A stretch of 51,455 bases of DNA from an uncultured Lachnospiraceae bacterium (GCA_910587305.1 CAJUKV010000027.1:1-51455); one strand, 5' to 3'. Counted from the first letter of the stretch, positions 7,744 through 17,100 are shown. A program made the numbers and translations. Notes: generated by a model not told the origin, from the sequence alone.

Positions 7744-8409
7744 ATGCAGCGTATTATGATCATTGAGGATGAACAGATTATCCGCGAGGAATTGACTCTT
7801 TTATTAAAGAATGAAGGGTATCATGTGCTGCCTGTCACGGATTTTGCGGATGTCCCACAGCAGGCGAACGACTACCGGCCGCACCTTATTTTGCTGGATA
7901 TCGGTCTTCCCGGCCGGGACGGGTTTTCGCTGTGCGCCGGTCTTCGAAAATTTACGGATGTTCCCATTATTTTTGTCACCTGCCGGGACTGCGGGGCGGA
8001 CGAGGTGAAGGCCCTCTGCTTAGGCGGCGACGATTACATCACAAAGCCCTACAGCGTTCCCGTACTGCTGGCCCGGATTAAGGCTGTTCTCCGCCGGAAA
8101 AATAAGGCTCTTTCCGCCGACGTAATAGAAGCGGAAGGTCTGTCTCTGGATTTGGCAGGGGGATTTGCGAAAGCGGACGGCAAAAAGGTGATGCTGACAC
8201 GAAATGAATTGCAGATTTTAGCCTGTCTGATGGAACATGCGGGAGAAATCGTCTCCCGCGCCGATTTGATGGAAACGCTGTGGGACAATCAAATTTACAT
8301 TGACGACAACACTCTCAGCGTCAATGTGACAAGGCTTCGGGGAAAGCTAAAAGAGCTTGGCAGGGCCGATTTGATTAAGACCCGCAGGGGATTGGGGTAT
8401 CAATTATGA
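7744..8409 (+). CDS. OmpR-family response regulator, BceR type
   Basis: The 221-residue protein has a receiver domain (MIIEDEQ at the start, phospho-acceptor Asp52 in LILLDIGLPG, Lys in ITKPYS) and a winged-helix DNA-binding domain ending KTRRGLGYQL. The ATG at 7744 follows GGGGGAA and matches the family N-terminus; an upstream GTG at 7693 would add 17 residues unlike the family. Its stop overlaps the kinase start by 4 nt (ATGA). With the kinase and the ABC genes downstream it forms a Bce-type module that senses and resists peptide antibiotics attacking the lipid II cycle. Confidence 0.92.
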   Translation: MQRIMIIEDEQIIREELTLLLKNEGYHVLPVTDFADVPQQANDYRPHLILLDIGLPGRDGFSLCAGLRKFTDVPIIFVTCRDCGADEVKALCLGGDDYITKPYSVPVLLARIKAVLRRKNKALSADVIEAEGLSLDLAGGFAKADGKKVMLTRNELQILACLMEHAGEIVSRADLMETLWDNQIYIDDNTLSVNVTRLRGKLKELGRADLIKTRRGLGYQL

Positions 8410-9452
8410 CTTTGGGGGAATTTTTCTCTGACCGTTTGGAACGGCTGCTTTTGCAGGGTGCCGTGATGGTTGGGGCAGCGCTTTTCCTTTTGGCTGTGGG
8501 GAATCAGCCGGGAGTGATCATGCTGCTTTTGCTGATATTGTTACTTGTCTTTGCGGTAGTGGAGCTTCGTGATTTTTTCATTTGCCGCAGGCGGTTACAG
8601 GAACTGGAAAGTATTCTGGATGGTTTAGACCGGAAATATTTGTTTGCAGAATGTATTCCGGGAGGGCGGTCTGTCTATGAATGTAAATTACTGGATCTTT
8701 CCCGGAAAGCCGGACGCGCCATGATCAGCGCCGTTTCCGACGCCCAGGCGGCCCAGCGGGAATATCGGGAATATGTGGAAAGCTGGGTTCACGAAATCAA
8801 GACGCCAATCACGGCGGCCCGGCTCGTCTGTCAAAACGCTGACCCCAAGACGCGTTCAAAGCTTACCTGGGAGCTTGCCCAGATTGAGGCGCATGTGGAA
8901 AGGGCCTTATTTTATGCCCGGGCGGAAAGTCCGGAAAAGGACTTCGTCATCCGTCAGGCGAATCTTGGGAAAATTGTGGCGGAGGCTATCGGACGTCATA
9001 AAACCCTTTTGATTCAAAGGGGCATTAAAATAGAAACAAAAGATTTGGGAAAAACTGTTTATACGGATGCAAAGTGGGTGAATTTTATCCTGGGGCAGCT
9101 TTTGCAGAACGCCGCGCGCTATCACAGCGAATGCCAAAGCCCTACGGTCATTCTTTCGGCAGAAACTCTTGGAAAACAGGTTCGGCTGGCTGTCCGTGAT
9201 AACGGCATTGGCATTCCGGCCCACGAACTTCCCCGTGTCTTTGACAAAGGCTTTACCGGCAGCAACGGACGCGCCCGGGGCGGTTCTACAGGAATGGGGC
9301 TTTATCTTTGCCGCAATCTGGCGGACAGTCTTTCCATCGAATTGGAAATTGATTCAAAAGAAAAGGAAGGGACCACCGTAACTCTGACCTTCCCTTCCGT
9401 TGTGACAATTCCGTCTTCGGCAGAGCTGACGACTGCCGGTAATCAATCTTAA
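8406..9452 (+). CDS. Intramembrane-sensing histidine kinase, BceS type
   Basis: The 348-residue protein has two N-terminal membrane spans (about residues 17-33 and 36-53) with almost no extracellular loop, the hallmark of Bce-type kinases, which detect the peptide through their partner ABC permease. The phospho-acceptor His129 lies in ESWVHEIKTPI; the ATPase domain shows the N box (LLQNAARYH), RDNGIGIPAHE, FDKGFTG and GGSTGMGLYL. The last codons run into a 16-bp tandem repeat array, so the extreme C-terminus (AGNQS) has been shaped by the repeat. It is translationally coupled to the response regulator. Confidence 0.92.
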   Translation: MTLGEFFSDRLERLLLQGAVMVGAALFLLAVGNQPGVIMLLLLILLLVFAVVELRDFFICRRRLQELESILDGLDRKYLFAECIPGGRSVYECKLLDLSRKAGRAMISAVSDAQAAQREYREYVESWVHEIKTPITAARLVCQNADPKTRSKLTWELAQIEAHVERALFYARAESPEKDFVIRQANLGKIVAEAIGRHKTLLIQRGIKIETKDLGKTVYTDAKWVNFILGQLLQNAARYHSECQSPTVILSAETLGKQVRLAVRDNGIGIPAHELPRVFDKGFTGSNGRARGGSTGMGLYLCRNLADSLSIELEIDSKEKEGTTVTLTFPSVVTIPSSAELTTAGNQS

Positions 9453-9628
9453 CGGTAATAAATTTTACCGGTGACCAATCTTATCGGTAATAAAGTCTTA
9501 CCGGTAGTAAATCCTACCGGTGGCTAATCTTATTGGTATCAAATCTTACCGATAGCAAACCCTCTGGTGGTTAATCTTATCAGTAGCAAATCTTACCGGC
9601 AGTGAATCTTATCGGTGACGAATCTTAC
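9437..9628. repeat. Degenerate 16-bp tandem repeat array, 12 units
   Basis: Twelve units of 15-17 bp with the consensus CGGTAGYAAATCTTAC can be read head to tail, beginning inside the last codons of the kinase gene. The final unit runs straight into the Bce-type operator, and its CTTAC is the left arm of that operator. Each unit therefore repeats something close to one operator half-site. Confidence 0.85.
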
Positions 9629-9688
9629 AAAATTGTAAGGTAAATCAATAGAAATTCAATACCACAATCCTTGTGCCTGATGTATGAT
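9624..9688 (+). promoter_or_regulatory. BceR-type operator and activator-dependent promoter of the ABC genes
   Basis: CTTACAAAATTGTAAG (9624-9639) is an inverted repeat with 7-bp arms. It contains TTACA-N4-TGTAA, the form reported for BceR-like regulators. A TATGAT -10 with an upstream TG lies at 9683-9688 and has no good -35, as expected for an activated promoter. The operator centre would be about 60 bp before the transcription start. Confidence 0.75.
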
Positions 9689-9740
9689 TACAAGTATATA
9701 CGATAGTCAAAAAACCTTCAGCGGAGCTGCGGGGTATTCA

Positions 9741-9806
9741 GCCCTCGCGGCATTCGTCAAATAGATGCTTCGCATCCGCTTGACTCATTGTTCGCGGGAA
9801 TAAATA
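9741..9806. repeat. Palindromic dispersed repeat, first copy
   Basis: CCCTCGCGGCATTCGTC and a mirrored CTTGACTCATTGTTCGCGGG flank a small GATGC-TTC-GCATC hairpin. A related copy is at 14173-14225 before the gene on the minus strand. The rest of 9640-9891 holds only the operator-promoter and the ABC ribosome site. Confidence 0.5.
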
Positions 9807-9891
9807 GCGGAGTTTAAGGTGCGCTGATGTACTATGTCCGTGTGCCGCGTCGGCAATGGAGGAAAGCGTCAGGAGCAGGGGAGATGCGTCT

Positions 9892-10650
9892 ATGCTGCAA
9901 ATAAAAAACATTGAAAAATATTACGGCAACAAAAATAATGTTACAAAAGCCCTTGACCGGGTGAGCTTTGATGTACGCGACGGAGAGTTTATTGCTATTA
10001 TGGGCGCTTCCGGCAGCGGTAAGACCACTCTGCTTAACTGTATTTCCACCATTGATACGGTGAGCGCCGGGGATATTCTGTTGGATGGGGAAAATATTGC
10101 GGATTTGCCGGCAGACCAATTAGCCCGTTTCCGGCGGGAACGGCTGGGATTTGTGTTTCAGGATTTTAATCTGTTAGATACGCTTACCATTGAAGAAAAC
10201 ATTGGTCTGGCACTGTCCATCAACCACAAAGATGCCGCACAGGTGCAAAAGCAGGTGCATGCGGTGGCCTCAAGGCTTGGCATCGCCGATATTTTGACAA
10301 AATTTCCTTATCAGGTTTCCGGCGGGCAAAAGCAGCGGGCCGCCTGCGCCCGGGCCATGGCGGCCGGACAGTCCCTTCTTTTAGCTGATGAGCCCACCGG
10401 CGCATTGGATTCCAAAGCCTCTAAAAATCTTTTGGAGATTATGTCCGGGATGAACCGGGACATGGGGGCAACTATCCTGATGGTCACCCACGACGCTTAC
10501 AGCGCAAGCTACGCGGGACGAATATTATTCCTTAAGGACGGACGCATTTTCAATGAACTGCTTAGGGGAGAGCGGAACCGTTCCGTCTTTTATCATGAAA
10601 TTCTGGACGTTCTGGCTCTGTTAGGGGGTGATGTCAGTGACGTTATCTAG
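9892..10650 (+). CDS. ABC transporter ATP-binding protein, BceA type
   Basis: The 252-residue ATPase powers a BceAB-type transporter that frees lipid II cycle targets from peptide antibiotics and signals the drug load to the kinase. Walker A GASGSGKTT is at residues 38-46, the Q-loop reads FVFQDFNLLDTL, the signature is VSGGQKQR, Walker B LLLADEPTGALDS and the H-loop MVTHDAYSA. The ATG at 9892 is chosen because MLQIKNIEKYYG is the family start and AGGAGCAGGGGAG stands 9 nt before it; a longer frame from 9856 lacks this. Its end overlaps the permease start by 20 nt. Confidence 0.94.
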   Translation: MLQIKNIEKYYGNKNNVTKALDRVSFDVRDGEFIAIMGASGSGKTTLLNCISTIDTVSAGDILLDGENIADLPADQLARFRRERLGFVFQDFNLLDTLTIEENIGLALSINHKDAAQVQKQVHAVASRLGIADILTKFPYQVSGGQKQRAACARAMAAGQSLLLADEPTGALDSKASKNLLEIMSGMNRDMGATILMVTHDAYSASYAGRILFLKDGRIFNELLRGERNRSVFYHEILDVLALLGGDVSDVI

Positions 10651-12583
10651 CCTATCCTTGCGCAATGCCAAACGTCAGACCGGGGATTATCTGGTCTACT
10701 TCGTTTCCATCACTATTGTGGCGGCACTGATTTACGCTTTCAACGGGCTTATTTTTTCAGACGAGCTGCAAAGCTTGTCCCAGCGCCTGAAACAGCTCCC
10801 GCTCGTGATTATTTTAGCCAGTATCGTAGTTATTTTTATTATGGACTGGCTGGTTTCCTATACCATCAACTTTATGCTCACAAGGCGCAGCCGGGAATTT
10901 GGAACCTATATTCTCATTGGTCTTGAAAGCAAACAAATTGCCCGGATGTTTTTTATGGAGAATCTGGCGGCAGGCGGATTTGCGCTTGCCCTGGGGATTC
11001 TTCTGGGGAATCTTTTGTTTCAGGTTCTTCGGGCCATTGTATTTTCCCTTTTCCATACGCCTTATCATTTTTCCTTTTACTTCTCCTTAAAGGCAATGGG
11101 GCTTTCGCTGCTTTACTTTGTATTTATCTACCTGTTTGCCCAGCTGAAAAGCCGGAAACGTATACGAAAGTTGAAGATTTACGAGCTCATCTATTATGAG
11201 AAAAGAAATGAACGGGAGGCTATCAAAACCAGCCGGAAAAGAAGGATGATTTTTACTTTGTCTATTGTGCTTGGGATTGTGGGGACCTTTTTGCTTATGG
11301 CAGGTTCCTTTCTGCCGGGGCTTATTGGAGCAGGGTGTATTATCGCTTTTCTCTATGGCTTTTTTATCAGCTTTGCCTCCGGCGTGCCCGCATTTTTTGA
11401 CAAACGCCCCGCCCTGAAATATCAGAATCAAAATCTTTTGGTTTTCCGCACCCTCACGGCCAAGCTCTCCACCATGGGAATCCTTATGGCCACCATTTCA
11501 ATGCTCCTTGTGGCCACCATTATTTCCGAAGGAGCGGGAATGATTTTCCGGGGCATATTCACAGGAAGAACCAGGCAAAACAGTTGCTTTGACATTCTCC
11601 TGAGCGCTGAGAATACCGATGAGGAGATTTTTACCGCCGGCCTCCAATATATCAAAGACAACATTCCGGTTAAAGCAGGGCTGCAGTATCCTGTTTATCT
11701 GACGGAAAGCTCCCGCTTCATGGATTATATAGAAAATCGCACTGACTACTATCGTACTTATCCATATGACACCGTTATGCGGGAAAGCGACTATTCGGCC
11801 CTGCGCGCAATGCTGGGGTATCCTCCGGTAACCATAGAGGAAGGCCAGTATCTGATCCACTGCCAGCCTTATATTGCCAAAGTCTTAAAAGGCTGGGAGC
11901 ATACGATAACCCTGGGAGGAAAAACACTGACCCCGAAAGGACTGTGCACGGAAATTTTTGCCCAGTATTTGTACAGTGTCAACGGCAACGGTTTTATACT
12001 GGTAGCGCCGGATGACGCGGTAAAAAATTGTCCTGTCAGCCACACCATACAGGCATTCCTTACCTCAAAGCCGGTGGAGGAAGACCTCTACCATGCCCTG
12101 TCCGCTTTAGCGAATGAAATATTTGAACGCAAAGGATGGCAGGACAGTACCTTAATTTACGTAAAAGCCGCCGATGAAGCCGACGCCGCTTCCGCCACCG
12201 CCATGCTCGTGTTCCCGCTGTATTATCTGGCGCTGGTTCTGACCATCACCGCCGCCACCATCCTGACCATACAGCAGCTTAGCGAAACGGACCGCCTGAA
12301 ACGGCAGTGCAAGCTTTTGCAAAAGCTTGGAATGGCGCAAAAGGAAATACGAATGGCCCTCCATACACAGTTTGCCATTTATTATGCCATGCCTGCGGTT
12401 CCTCCGGTTCTCATAGGCGTTCCCTTCATTATCAATATGGCCCGGGTAGTGGAGCCCGGAACCTTAACGGGCATAAACCATCCGGCGGTAATCACAGGCA
12501 CATCCCTTGGCCTGTTTTTCCTGATATATACGATTTATATTCTGATGGCTATTACCAGTCTGAAAAAGAATATCTTTTTATAG
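10631..12583 (+). CDS. ABC transporter permease, BceB type
   Basis: The 650-residue FtsX-like permease is normal length for BceB. It opens with LSLRNAKRQTGDYLVYF, a strong family signature, followed by a first span, three or four spans to about residue 250 (with the LTRRSREFGTY cytoplasmic motif), a large extracellular domain of about 200 residues between later spans, and three C-terminal spans. That extracellular loop is the known drug and signal recognition region. The start is GTG 10628 or ATG 10631, inside the end of the ATPase gene. The gene ends 6 nt inside the convergent gene at 12578. Confidence 0.93.
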   Translation: MSVTLSSLSLRNAKRQTGDYLVYFVSITIVAALIYAFNGLIFSDELQSLSQRLKQLPLVIILASIVVIFIMDWLVSYTINFMLTRRSREFGTYILIGLESKQIARMFFMENLAAGGFALALGILLGNLLFQVLRAIVFSLFHTPYHFSFYFSLKAMGLSLLYFVFIYLFAQLKSRKRIRKLKIYELIYYEKRNEREAIKTSRKRRMIFTLSIVLGIVGTFLLMAGSFLPGLIGAGCIIAFLYGFFISFASGVPAFFDKRPALKYQNQNLLVFRTLTAKLSTMGILMATISMLLVATIISEGAGMIFRGIFTGRTRQNSCFDILLSAENTDEEIFTAGLQYIKDNIPVKAGLQYPVYLTESSRFMDYIENRTDYYRTYPYDTVMRESDYSALRAMLGYPPVTIEEGQYLIHCQPYIAKVLKGWEHTITLGGKTLTPKGLCTEIFAQYLYSVNGNGFILVAPDDAVKNCPVSHTIQAFLTSKPVEEDLYHALSALANEIFERKGWQDSTLIYVKAADEADAASATAMLVFPLYYLALVLTITAATILTIQQLSETDRLKRQCKLLQKLGMAQKEIRMALHTQFAIYYAMPAVPPVLIGVPFIINMARVVEPGTLTGINHPAVITGTSLGLFFLIYTIYILMAITSLKKNIFL

Positions 12584-13396
12584 GCCCTGCTTTAAAGTCC
12601 CTACGGCGTCCTCCAATTGCCCGCCGGACAATAAGAATTTTTTCATTTCCCGCTGGAGGGAGGTATTTTCCGGCAAATCCTTTAGCGGGATATCAGGCCG
12701 TTTAAAGACCCATGTGATAAATTCGGAATTCTGCGCGATTCCCACCGTCTCTATTTCAAAAAGCTCCTGAAATCCTAAAATGCGGGAGGAAGCAGGAAGC
12801 AGCTTTTTCAAAGTGGGGGAAAGAAGCCATGACTCGCAACACACCTTCGCGGAGCCGTAAGCCGGATATTTTTCTCTGAAAAATCCCCTTGCCCTGTCTA
12901 AGGATTCCAGCAGACTGTCCCTGGTAAGATCTGCATCCGAGGGGATGTGCAGTTTCATCTGTCCGCCTCCTGTCTCCGAATACATTTCATACTCTAACTC
13001 TCCAATCCGCATAATCTCCCCTGCAATCTGTCTGGGAGTCCACCACTCCCTGTCAAAGGCATAATTTCCGTACCCCTCCTTGTGCTCGTTCATAAACCTG
13101 CTAAAGCACTTCATGGTATCCACAAAAATCTGCTCCGAAATTCCCCGCTGCTCATAATTTTTCCACGTTTTCAGCGCGCACCGCAGCATACAGGCAAGTA
13201 TTTTCAGCCCTTCCCTATCCTCGCCCAGATATGCCTTGATTTCCCTGCACCCTTCATCCCATGCATTCCTTAAAAAGATCTTCTCCATAGAAGGCTCTAT
13301 GGGCTTATAATCAAAGCACGCGTCAAAGGCCGCAACCTGCGCCGCCACTTCCTCCGGAATTTCAATTTTTTTGCATAATTCCTCAATCGTTTTCAT
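12578..13396 (-). CDS. Acyltransferase-domain protein (NAT_N/GNAT_C type)
   Basis: A 272-residue soluble protein resembling the two-domain family now named acyltransferase-domain proteins, with an N-terminal helical part and a GNAT-like C-terminal part. Recognisable pieces are WKNYEQRGISEQIFVDTM (about 85-105), FDREWWTPRQI, the stretch LHIPSDADLT and SWLLSPTLKKLL near residue 195. The last stretch ends at a stop that overlaps the convergent BceB-type gene by 6 nt. The substrate is unknown. Family assignment is from memory of the sequence pattern and is moderately sure; no partner gene in the neighbourhood helps. Confidence 0.75.
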   Translation of the reverse strand: MKTIEELCKKIEIPEEVAAQVAAFDACFDYKPIEPSMEKIFLRNAWDEGCREIKAYLGEDREGLKILACMLRCALKTWKNYEQRGISEQIFVDTMKCFSRFMNEHKEGYGNYAFDREWWTPRQIAGEIMRIGELEYEMYSETGGGQMKLHIPSDADLTRDSLLESLDRARGFFREKYPAYGSAKVCCESWLLSPTLKKLLPASSRILGFQELFEIETVGIAQNSEFITWVFKRPDIPLKDLPENTSLQREMKKFLLSGGQLEDAVGTLKQGL

Positions 13397-13473
13397 TTTC
13401 TCTCCTCCATAAAATCATTCTCAAAAACTCTTTTTTTAGTTTCATGCCGTGACCATATCTTCTTAGCGCCCGG

Positions 13474-14145
13474 TTATAGAACCAATTTTAGTTTCATTTC
13501 CAATTTTCTGTGCCAGAACGTATGAATATCTTCCACCGGAATAAGCACAGGCGCCCAGAGAAAGCTCTCCTGCTGCCGCGCAAAAGAAATCCTCATTGCC
13601 GTCCCTTGCTTCAATCGGTTAAACTGCACGAAATAGGTGCTTCCATAAGCTTCCTTTCCAAAATCCGACCACACGCCGCCCTTTGAGCCCCTATAGGTTA
13701 ACAAATAACCCTCCTTCTCCTTCACCCAGTCATAGCAGTACAAATCCGCGACGTTTGCATGGGTCATATATTCCAGACACTCTTCCAAAGAATAATGCGT
13801 CTCATAATAAAAATCCAAAATAATGCTCTCAAATACGCCTCTTACCATCTGCAGAGGCATATACAGTTCATTTTCCACCGTCACATCAACCACATTCTTT
13901 TTGTTCCATCCCGCATAAATTCTTCCTTCCAGAATTGGCAAATACCCCAGCTTAAGCCGCCTTCCTCCCAAAGGACTCTGCAGCACTCCCAGATGAAAGC
14001 AGTCCTCCCCCACCGTCCCGATATAATAGGCGCCCATTCCATGAAGATTCGTTGCCGGAGGCGGCGATATGGTGACAGCCCCAAGCCGCTGTGTAATTAC
14101 CTGTGCGCTGTTAGATGTTTTGTAATACCACTTTTCAGTCTCCAT
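13474..14145 (-). CDS. Hypothetical protein, about 223 residues
   Basis: I do not recognise this protein. It is soluble, rich in aromatic residues and shows a motif NLHGMGAYYIGTVGEDCF, which together with many alternating strands suggests a beta-rich fold. It has no signal peptide or membrane span. The start METEKWYYKTS at 14145 is preferred because the longer frame (to 14214) runs into a palindromic repeat; the ribosome site (AAAAGAACTT) is weak. It shares orientation with the acyltransferase-like gene 77 bp downstream and may be co-transcribed with it. Confidence 0.7.
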   Translation of the reverse strand: METEKWYYKTSNSAQVITQRLGAVTISPPPATNLHGMGAYYIGTVGEDCFHLGVLQSPLGGRRLKLGYLPILEGRIYAGWNKKNVVDVTVENELYMPLQMVRGVFESIILDFYYETHYSLEECLEYMTHANVADLYCYDWVKEKEGYLLTYRGSKGGVWSDFGKEAYGSTYFVQFNRLKQGTAMRISFARQQESFLWAPVLIPVEDIHTFWHRKLEMKLKLVL

Positions 14146-14172
14146 AAGTTCTTTTCCATTTATTCCAAAGTC

Positions 14173-14225
14173 AAACCCTCGCGCCATTCGTCCGCTTACA
14201 TCCGCTTGGCTCATTGCTCAAGGGA
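14173..14225. repeat. Palindromic dispersed repeat, second copy
   Basis: CCCTCGCGCCATTCGTC and CATCCGCTTGGCTCATTGCTC match the copy at 9741-9806 with small gaps. It lies at the 5' side of the minus-strand gene and distorts its apparent N-terminus. Confidence 0.5.
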
Positions 14226-14382
14226 ATCATTCACATACTGTTTATGCCGCAAAAAGGCATGTCGGGAAATATGCAAAATCAGTTTCACAATTCTGTGCAT
14301 AACCATTATAACCCAAACCCCCGAATGCTGTCACGCTTCACTGGTTATCTTAAATAAAAATAAAGTTATTTTTCACTTGTTG

Positions 14383-14453
14383 GCCAACCGTCCGCTCGGG
14401 GCAAATAAGAATTCAGTTGTCACCACGCTTTCTCTCTATAAAAACGCAATTGT
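14383..14453. repeat. Half copy of the MITE-like element
   Basis: This matches the left half of the element at 5311-5525: GGCCAACCGTCCGCTCGGGG, then AATTCAGTTGTCACCACG and CTATAAAAACGCA. The right half is missing. The surrounding gap 14226-14476 shows no gene. Confidence 0.7.
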
Positions 14454-14476
14454 TATATTTTACGGGCTTTTTGTTA

Positions 14477-14505
14477 TTGTACGCCCGTCGGGAATATCTT
14501 ATAAT
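14477..14505 (+). promoter_or_regulatory. Promoter of the sugar acetyltransferase gene
   Basis: TTGTAC (14477-14482), a 17-bp spacer and a perfect TATAAT (14500-14505), followed about 110 nt later by GGAGG and the ATG at 14619. Confidence 0.6.
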
Positions 14506-14618
14506 AAAATTTACAGGGTAACTGCAAGGAACTGTGGAAAAATAACCTGTGCGAAGTGGGCAGGATATTTTGTTAAGCGTACGGTTCAAAAACACATTAA
14601 ATTTTATGGAGGTTAAAA

Positions 14619-15221
14619 ATGACAGAACAGGAAAAAATGAAAAAAGGATATATCTGGCTGGATGATGAAGAAAATATGGCCTTACAGGCACATGCCAAGG
14701 GCCTGATACGTAAGTTTAACACTTTGCCGCCGGAGGATATGGAAGGGCGCGAAGCGCTTCTTAAGGATATCTTTGGCGAAGTTGGCAAAAATGTGTGGAT
14801 TGTACCTCCGCTTACGGCTGCCGTTGGCAAATATGTGTCAATCGGCGAAGGTACATATGCGAATATGAATCTGACTTTAATTGACGACTGGCAGATCACC
14901 ATAGGAAAGCATGTCCTAATTGGCCCTAACGTAACAATCTGTACCACGGGACATTCCATTCATCCGGAGCATCGCGGAGACGGTATGTACTCCTTCCCTA
15001 TTACCATCGGGGACAATGTATGGCTTGGCGCTAATGTCATTGTTTTGCCCGGAGTTACAATAGGTGAAAATTCCGTTATCGGCGCGGGCTCCGTCGTGAC
15101 AAAGGATATCCCCGCAAATGTAATCGCATTTGGAAGTCCCTGCAAGGTATACAGGGAAATCAATGAACATGACGCCGAATACTATTTTAAGGACAGGCGG
15201 TTTGACGAACAGCCGAAGTAA
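14619..15221 (+). CDS. Sugar O-acetyltransferase, LacA/Maa/NodL family
   Basis: These left-handed beta-helix trimers move acetyl from acetyl-CoA to a sugar hydroxyl. The 200-residue length is typical. The N-terminal helix region (about 1-57) is followed by hexapeptide repeats; TTGHSIHPEHRG at 109-120 carries the catalytic His, and SFPITIGDNVWLGAN, VLPGVTIGENSVIGAG and SPCKVYREI are family signatures. It lies upstream of the GH4 gene in the same direction but 254 bp apart, so co-transcription is uncertain. The acceptor sugar cannot be told. Confidence 0.92.
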   Translation: MTEQEKMKKGYIWLDDEENMALQAHAKGLIRKFNTLPPEDMEGREALLKDIFGEVGKNVWIVPPLTAAVGKYVSIGEGTYANMNLTLIDDWQITIGKHVLIGPNVTICTTGHSIHPEHRGDGMYSFPITIGDNVWLGANVIVLPGVTIGENSVIGAGSVVTKDIPANVIAFGSPCKVYREINEHDAEYYFKDRRFDEQPK

Positions 15222-15475
15222 TCCTGGCGCCAAACAACTGCCTGCAGGCAATTTCTTTTGGGGGAGCACAATACGAATCTCTTTCGACAGACAGTTTTTT
15301 CTGCCTGCAAAGAAGCTTTGAACGCTGAATCCTAAGACGCTTATTTCCGTTCGGACATTTTATTCCTTTGGCATGATAAGTCCATGGATTCTCCGTTCGG
15401 CTTCTCTATGATAAGAATCATAAACCTGCATTCACAGTTTATGCAGATTAAGCCTGTTCCAAGGAGGAAAGTTTT

Positions 15476-16954
15476 ATGTCATTTAAAGTAGCTTTTATCG
15501 GCGCGGGAAGTATTGGTTTTACCAGAGGGCTTTTAACCGACCTTCTGTCCGTACCCGAATTTCACGATATTGAGGTAGCCTTTACCGATATCAATCCCGA
15601 CAACTTGCGCATGGTTACCCAGCTCTGCCAGCGGGATATTGACGAAAACGGCTTATCTATTAAAATCCACGCAACCTTAGACCGCAGGGAGGCTTTTAAA
15701 GACGCCAAATATGTTATCAACTGTGTCAGAATCGGCATGCTGGAGGCCTTTGCAACGGACGTGGAAATCCCGTTAAAATACGGCGTTGACCAATGTGTGG
15801 GCGATACTTTGTGCATTGGCGGCATTATGTACGGTCAGCGCGGTATCCCCGCTCTGCTCTCCTTCTGCGAGGACATCAGGGAAGTGGCGGCTCCCGGCTG
15901 TATTTTGCTCAATTACTCCAACCCCAACGCAATGCTGACCTGGGCCTGCAACAAATATGGTAAGGTAAAGACTTACGGCCTGTGTCATGGAGTACAGCAC
16001 GGTCATGAACAGATTGCCAAGGCCTTGGGCCGGGACAAAAAAGATGTGGACATCATCTGCGCCGGCTTAAATCATCAAACCTGGTATATCAGCGTAAAAA
16101 CAGACGGTATAGAGCGCACGGGCGAACTCTATGAGTTGATGGAAAAAGCCGATTTTGCAAAGGATGAAAACATTCGTCTGGATGTGATGAAAAACTTTGG
16201 CTATTTTTCCACAGAATCCAACGGCCATCTCTCCGAATACCTGATGTGGTACAGGAAACGCCCTGAGGATATGGAGCGGTGGATTAATTACAGCAGCTGG
16301 ATCCAGGGTGAGACCGCCGGCTACCTGCGCGTCTGCAAGGAAAGCCGCAATTGGTTTGAGACCGATTTCCCCAACTGGCTCAAAGAGCCTGCCAAAAAAT
16401 TCTCACCCCAAACACGCTCAAGCGAGCATGGCAGCTACATCATCGAAAGCCTGGAGACCGGGCGCGTATACAGAGGCCATTTTAACGTTATGAACGAAGG
16501 CACCATCACAAATCTCCCTGACGAATGCGTGGTGGAGGTTCCCTGCTATGTGGATTACAACGGCATCTCCGTTCCCAAGGTGGGCGATCTGCCTTTGGGG
16601 TGCGCGGCCATCTGCTCTCAGAGCGTCTGGGTACAGAAGCTGGCGGTGGAGGCGGCGGTGCATGCAGACCTTAACCTGCTTTATCAGGCCGCTATGATGG
16701 ATCCCCTGACCGGCGCCGTATGTACGCCCCAGGAGATCAGACAGATGGTAGACGAGATGCTTGTTGCCGGAAAGCAGTGGCTGCCTCAGTATGAAGATGT
16801 CATTTTAGACGCGCAAAAACGTCTGGAAACCAAGGCCGTGCCTTACCGTCCTGTAAAGGGGTTTAGCCTAAAAGCTAAGACAATAGAAGAAATGGCTGCG
16901 GAAAAAGAAAGATACAGAGCTATGGCCGGGGCTGCGGCCAAAGAAAATGTGTAA
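15476..16954 (+). CDS. Glycoside hydrolase family 4, alpha-galactosidase type
   Basis: GH4 enzymes cleave glycosides by an NAD- and Mn-dependent oxidation/elimination route in the cytoplasm. The 492-residue protein has the N-terminal nucleotide fold FIGAGSIGFTR (residues 8-18), GVDQCVGDTLCIGG, LLNYSNPNA, and the metal ligands Cys170 (LCHGVQHG) and His200 (GLNHQTWY). The sequence pattern fits the MelA-type alpha-galactosidase branch better than 6-phospho-glycosidases. A very strong AAGGAGGAAAG site precedes the ATG. No transporter or regulator is next to it; the 254-bp leader contains no feature I can name. Confidence 0.88.
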   Translation: MSFKVAFIGAGSIGFTRGLLTDLLSVPEFHDIEVAFTDINPDNLRMVTQLCQRDIDENGLSIKIHATLDRREAFKDAKYVINCVRIGMLEAFATDVEIPLKYGVDQCVGDTLCIGGIMYGQRGIPALLSFCEDIREVAAPGCILLNYSNPNAMLTWACNKYGKVKTYGLCHGVQHGHEQIAKALGRDKKDVDIICAGLNHQTWYISVKTDGIERTGELYELMEKADFAKDENIRLDVMKNFGYFSTESNGHLSEYLMWYRKRPEDMERWINYSSWIQGETAGYLRVCKESRNWFETDFPNWLKEPAKKFSPQTRSSEHGSYIIESLETGRVYRGHFNVMNEGTITNLPDECVVEVPCYVDYNGISVPKVGDLPLGCAAICSQSVWVQKLAVEAAVHADLNLLYQAAMMDPLTGAVCTPQEIRQMVDEMLVAGKQWLPQYEDVILDAQKRLETKAVPYRPVKGFSLKAKTIEEMAAEKERYRAMAGAAAKENV

Positions 16955-16979
16955 TACGGGCAGAGGGATAAGTCCTGAG

Positions 16980-17100
16980 GTAAGCTTCCAAACATTCTAT
17001 TGGCGATAGTACCGCAGGCAAAGCTTGCAATATATGACAATCAGATTTGCTTACCGTACATGATAACAGGCTCTGCCTGTTGTATGCTGGGGGTATAGAC
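16980..17100 (+). repeat. Leader repeat family 2, diverged copy
   Basis: It contains a GCTTCCAAAC piece, GATAGTACCGCAGGCAAAGC, a hairpin AACAGGC-TCT-GCCTGTT, and ends with TGCTGGGGGTATAGAC directly before the ATG at 17101. A piece (GACAATCAGATTTGCTTA) recurs at 49266 before the GH2 gene. Confidence 0.6.

Noticed and set aside
9437..9628. CRISPR-like array
   Set aside because: Units are 16 bp without spacers and degenerate; no cas gene is near.
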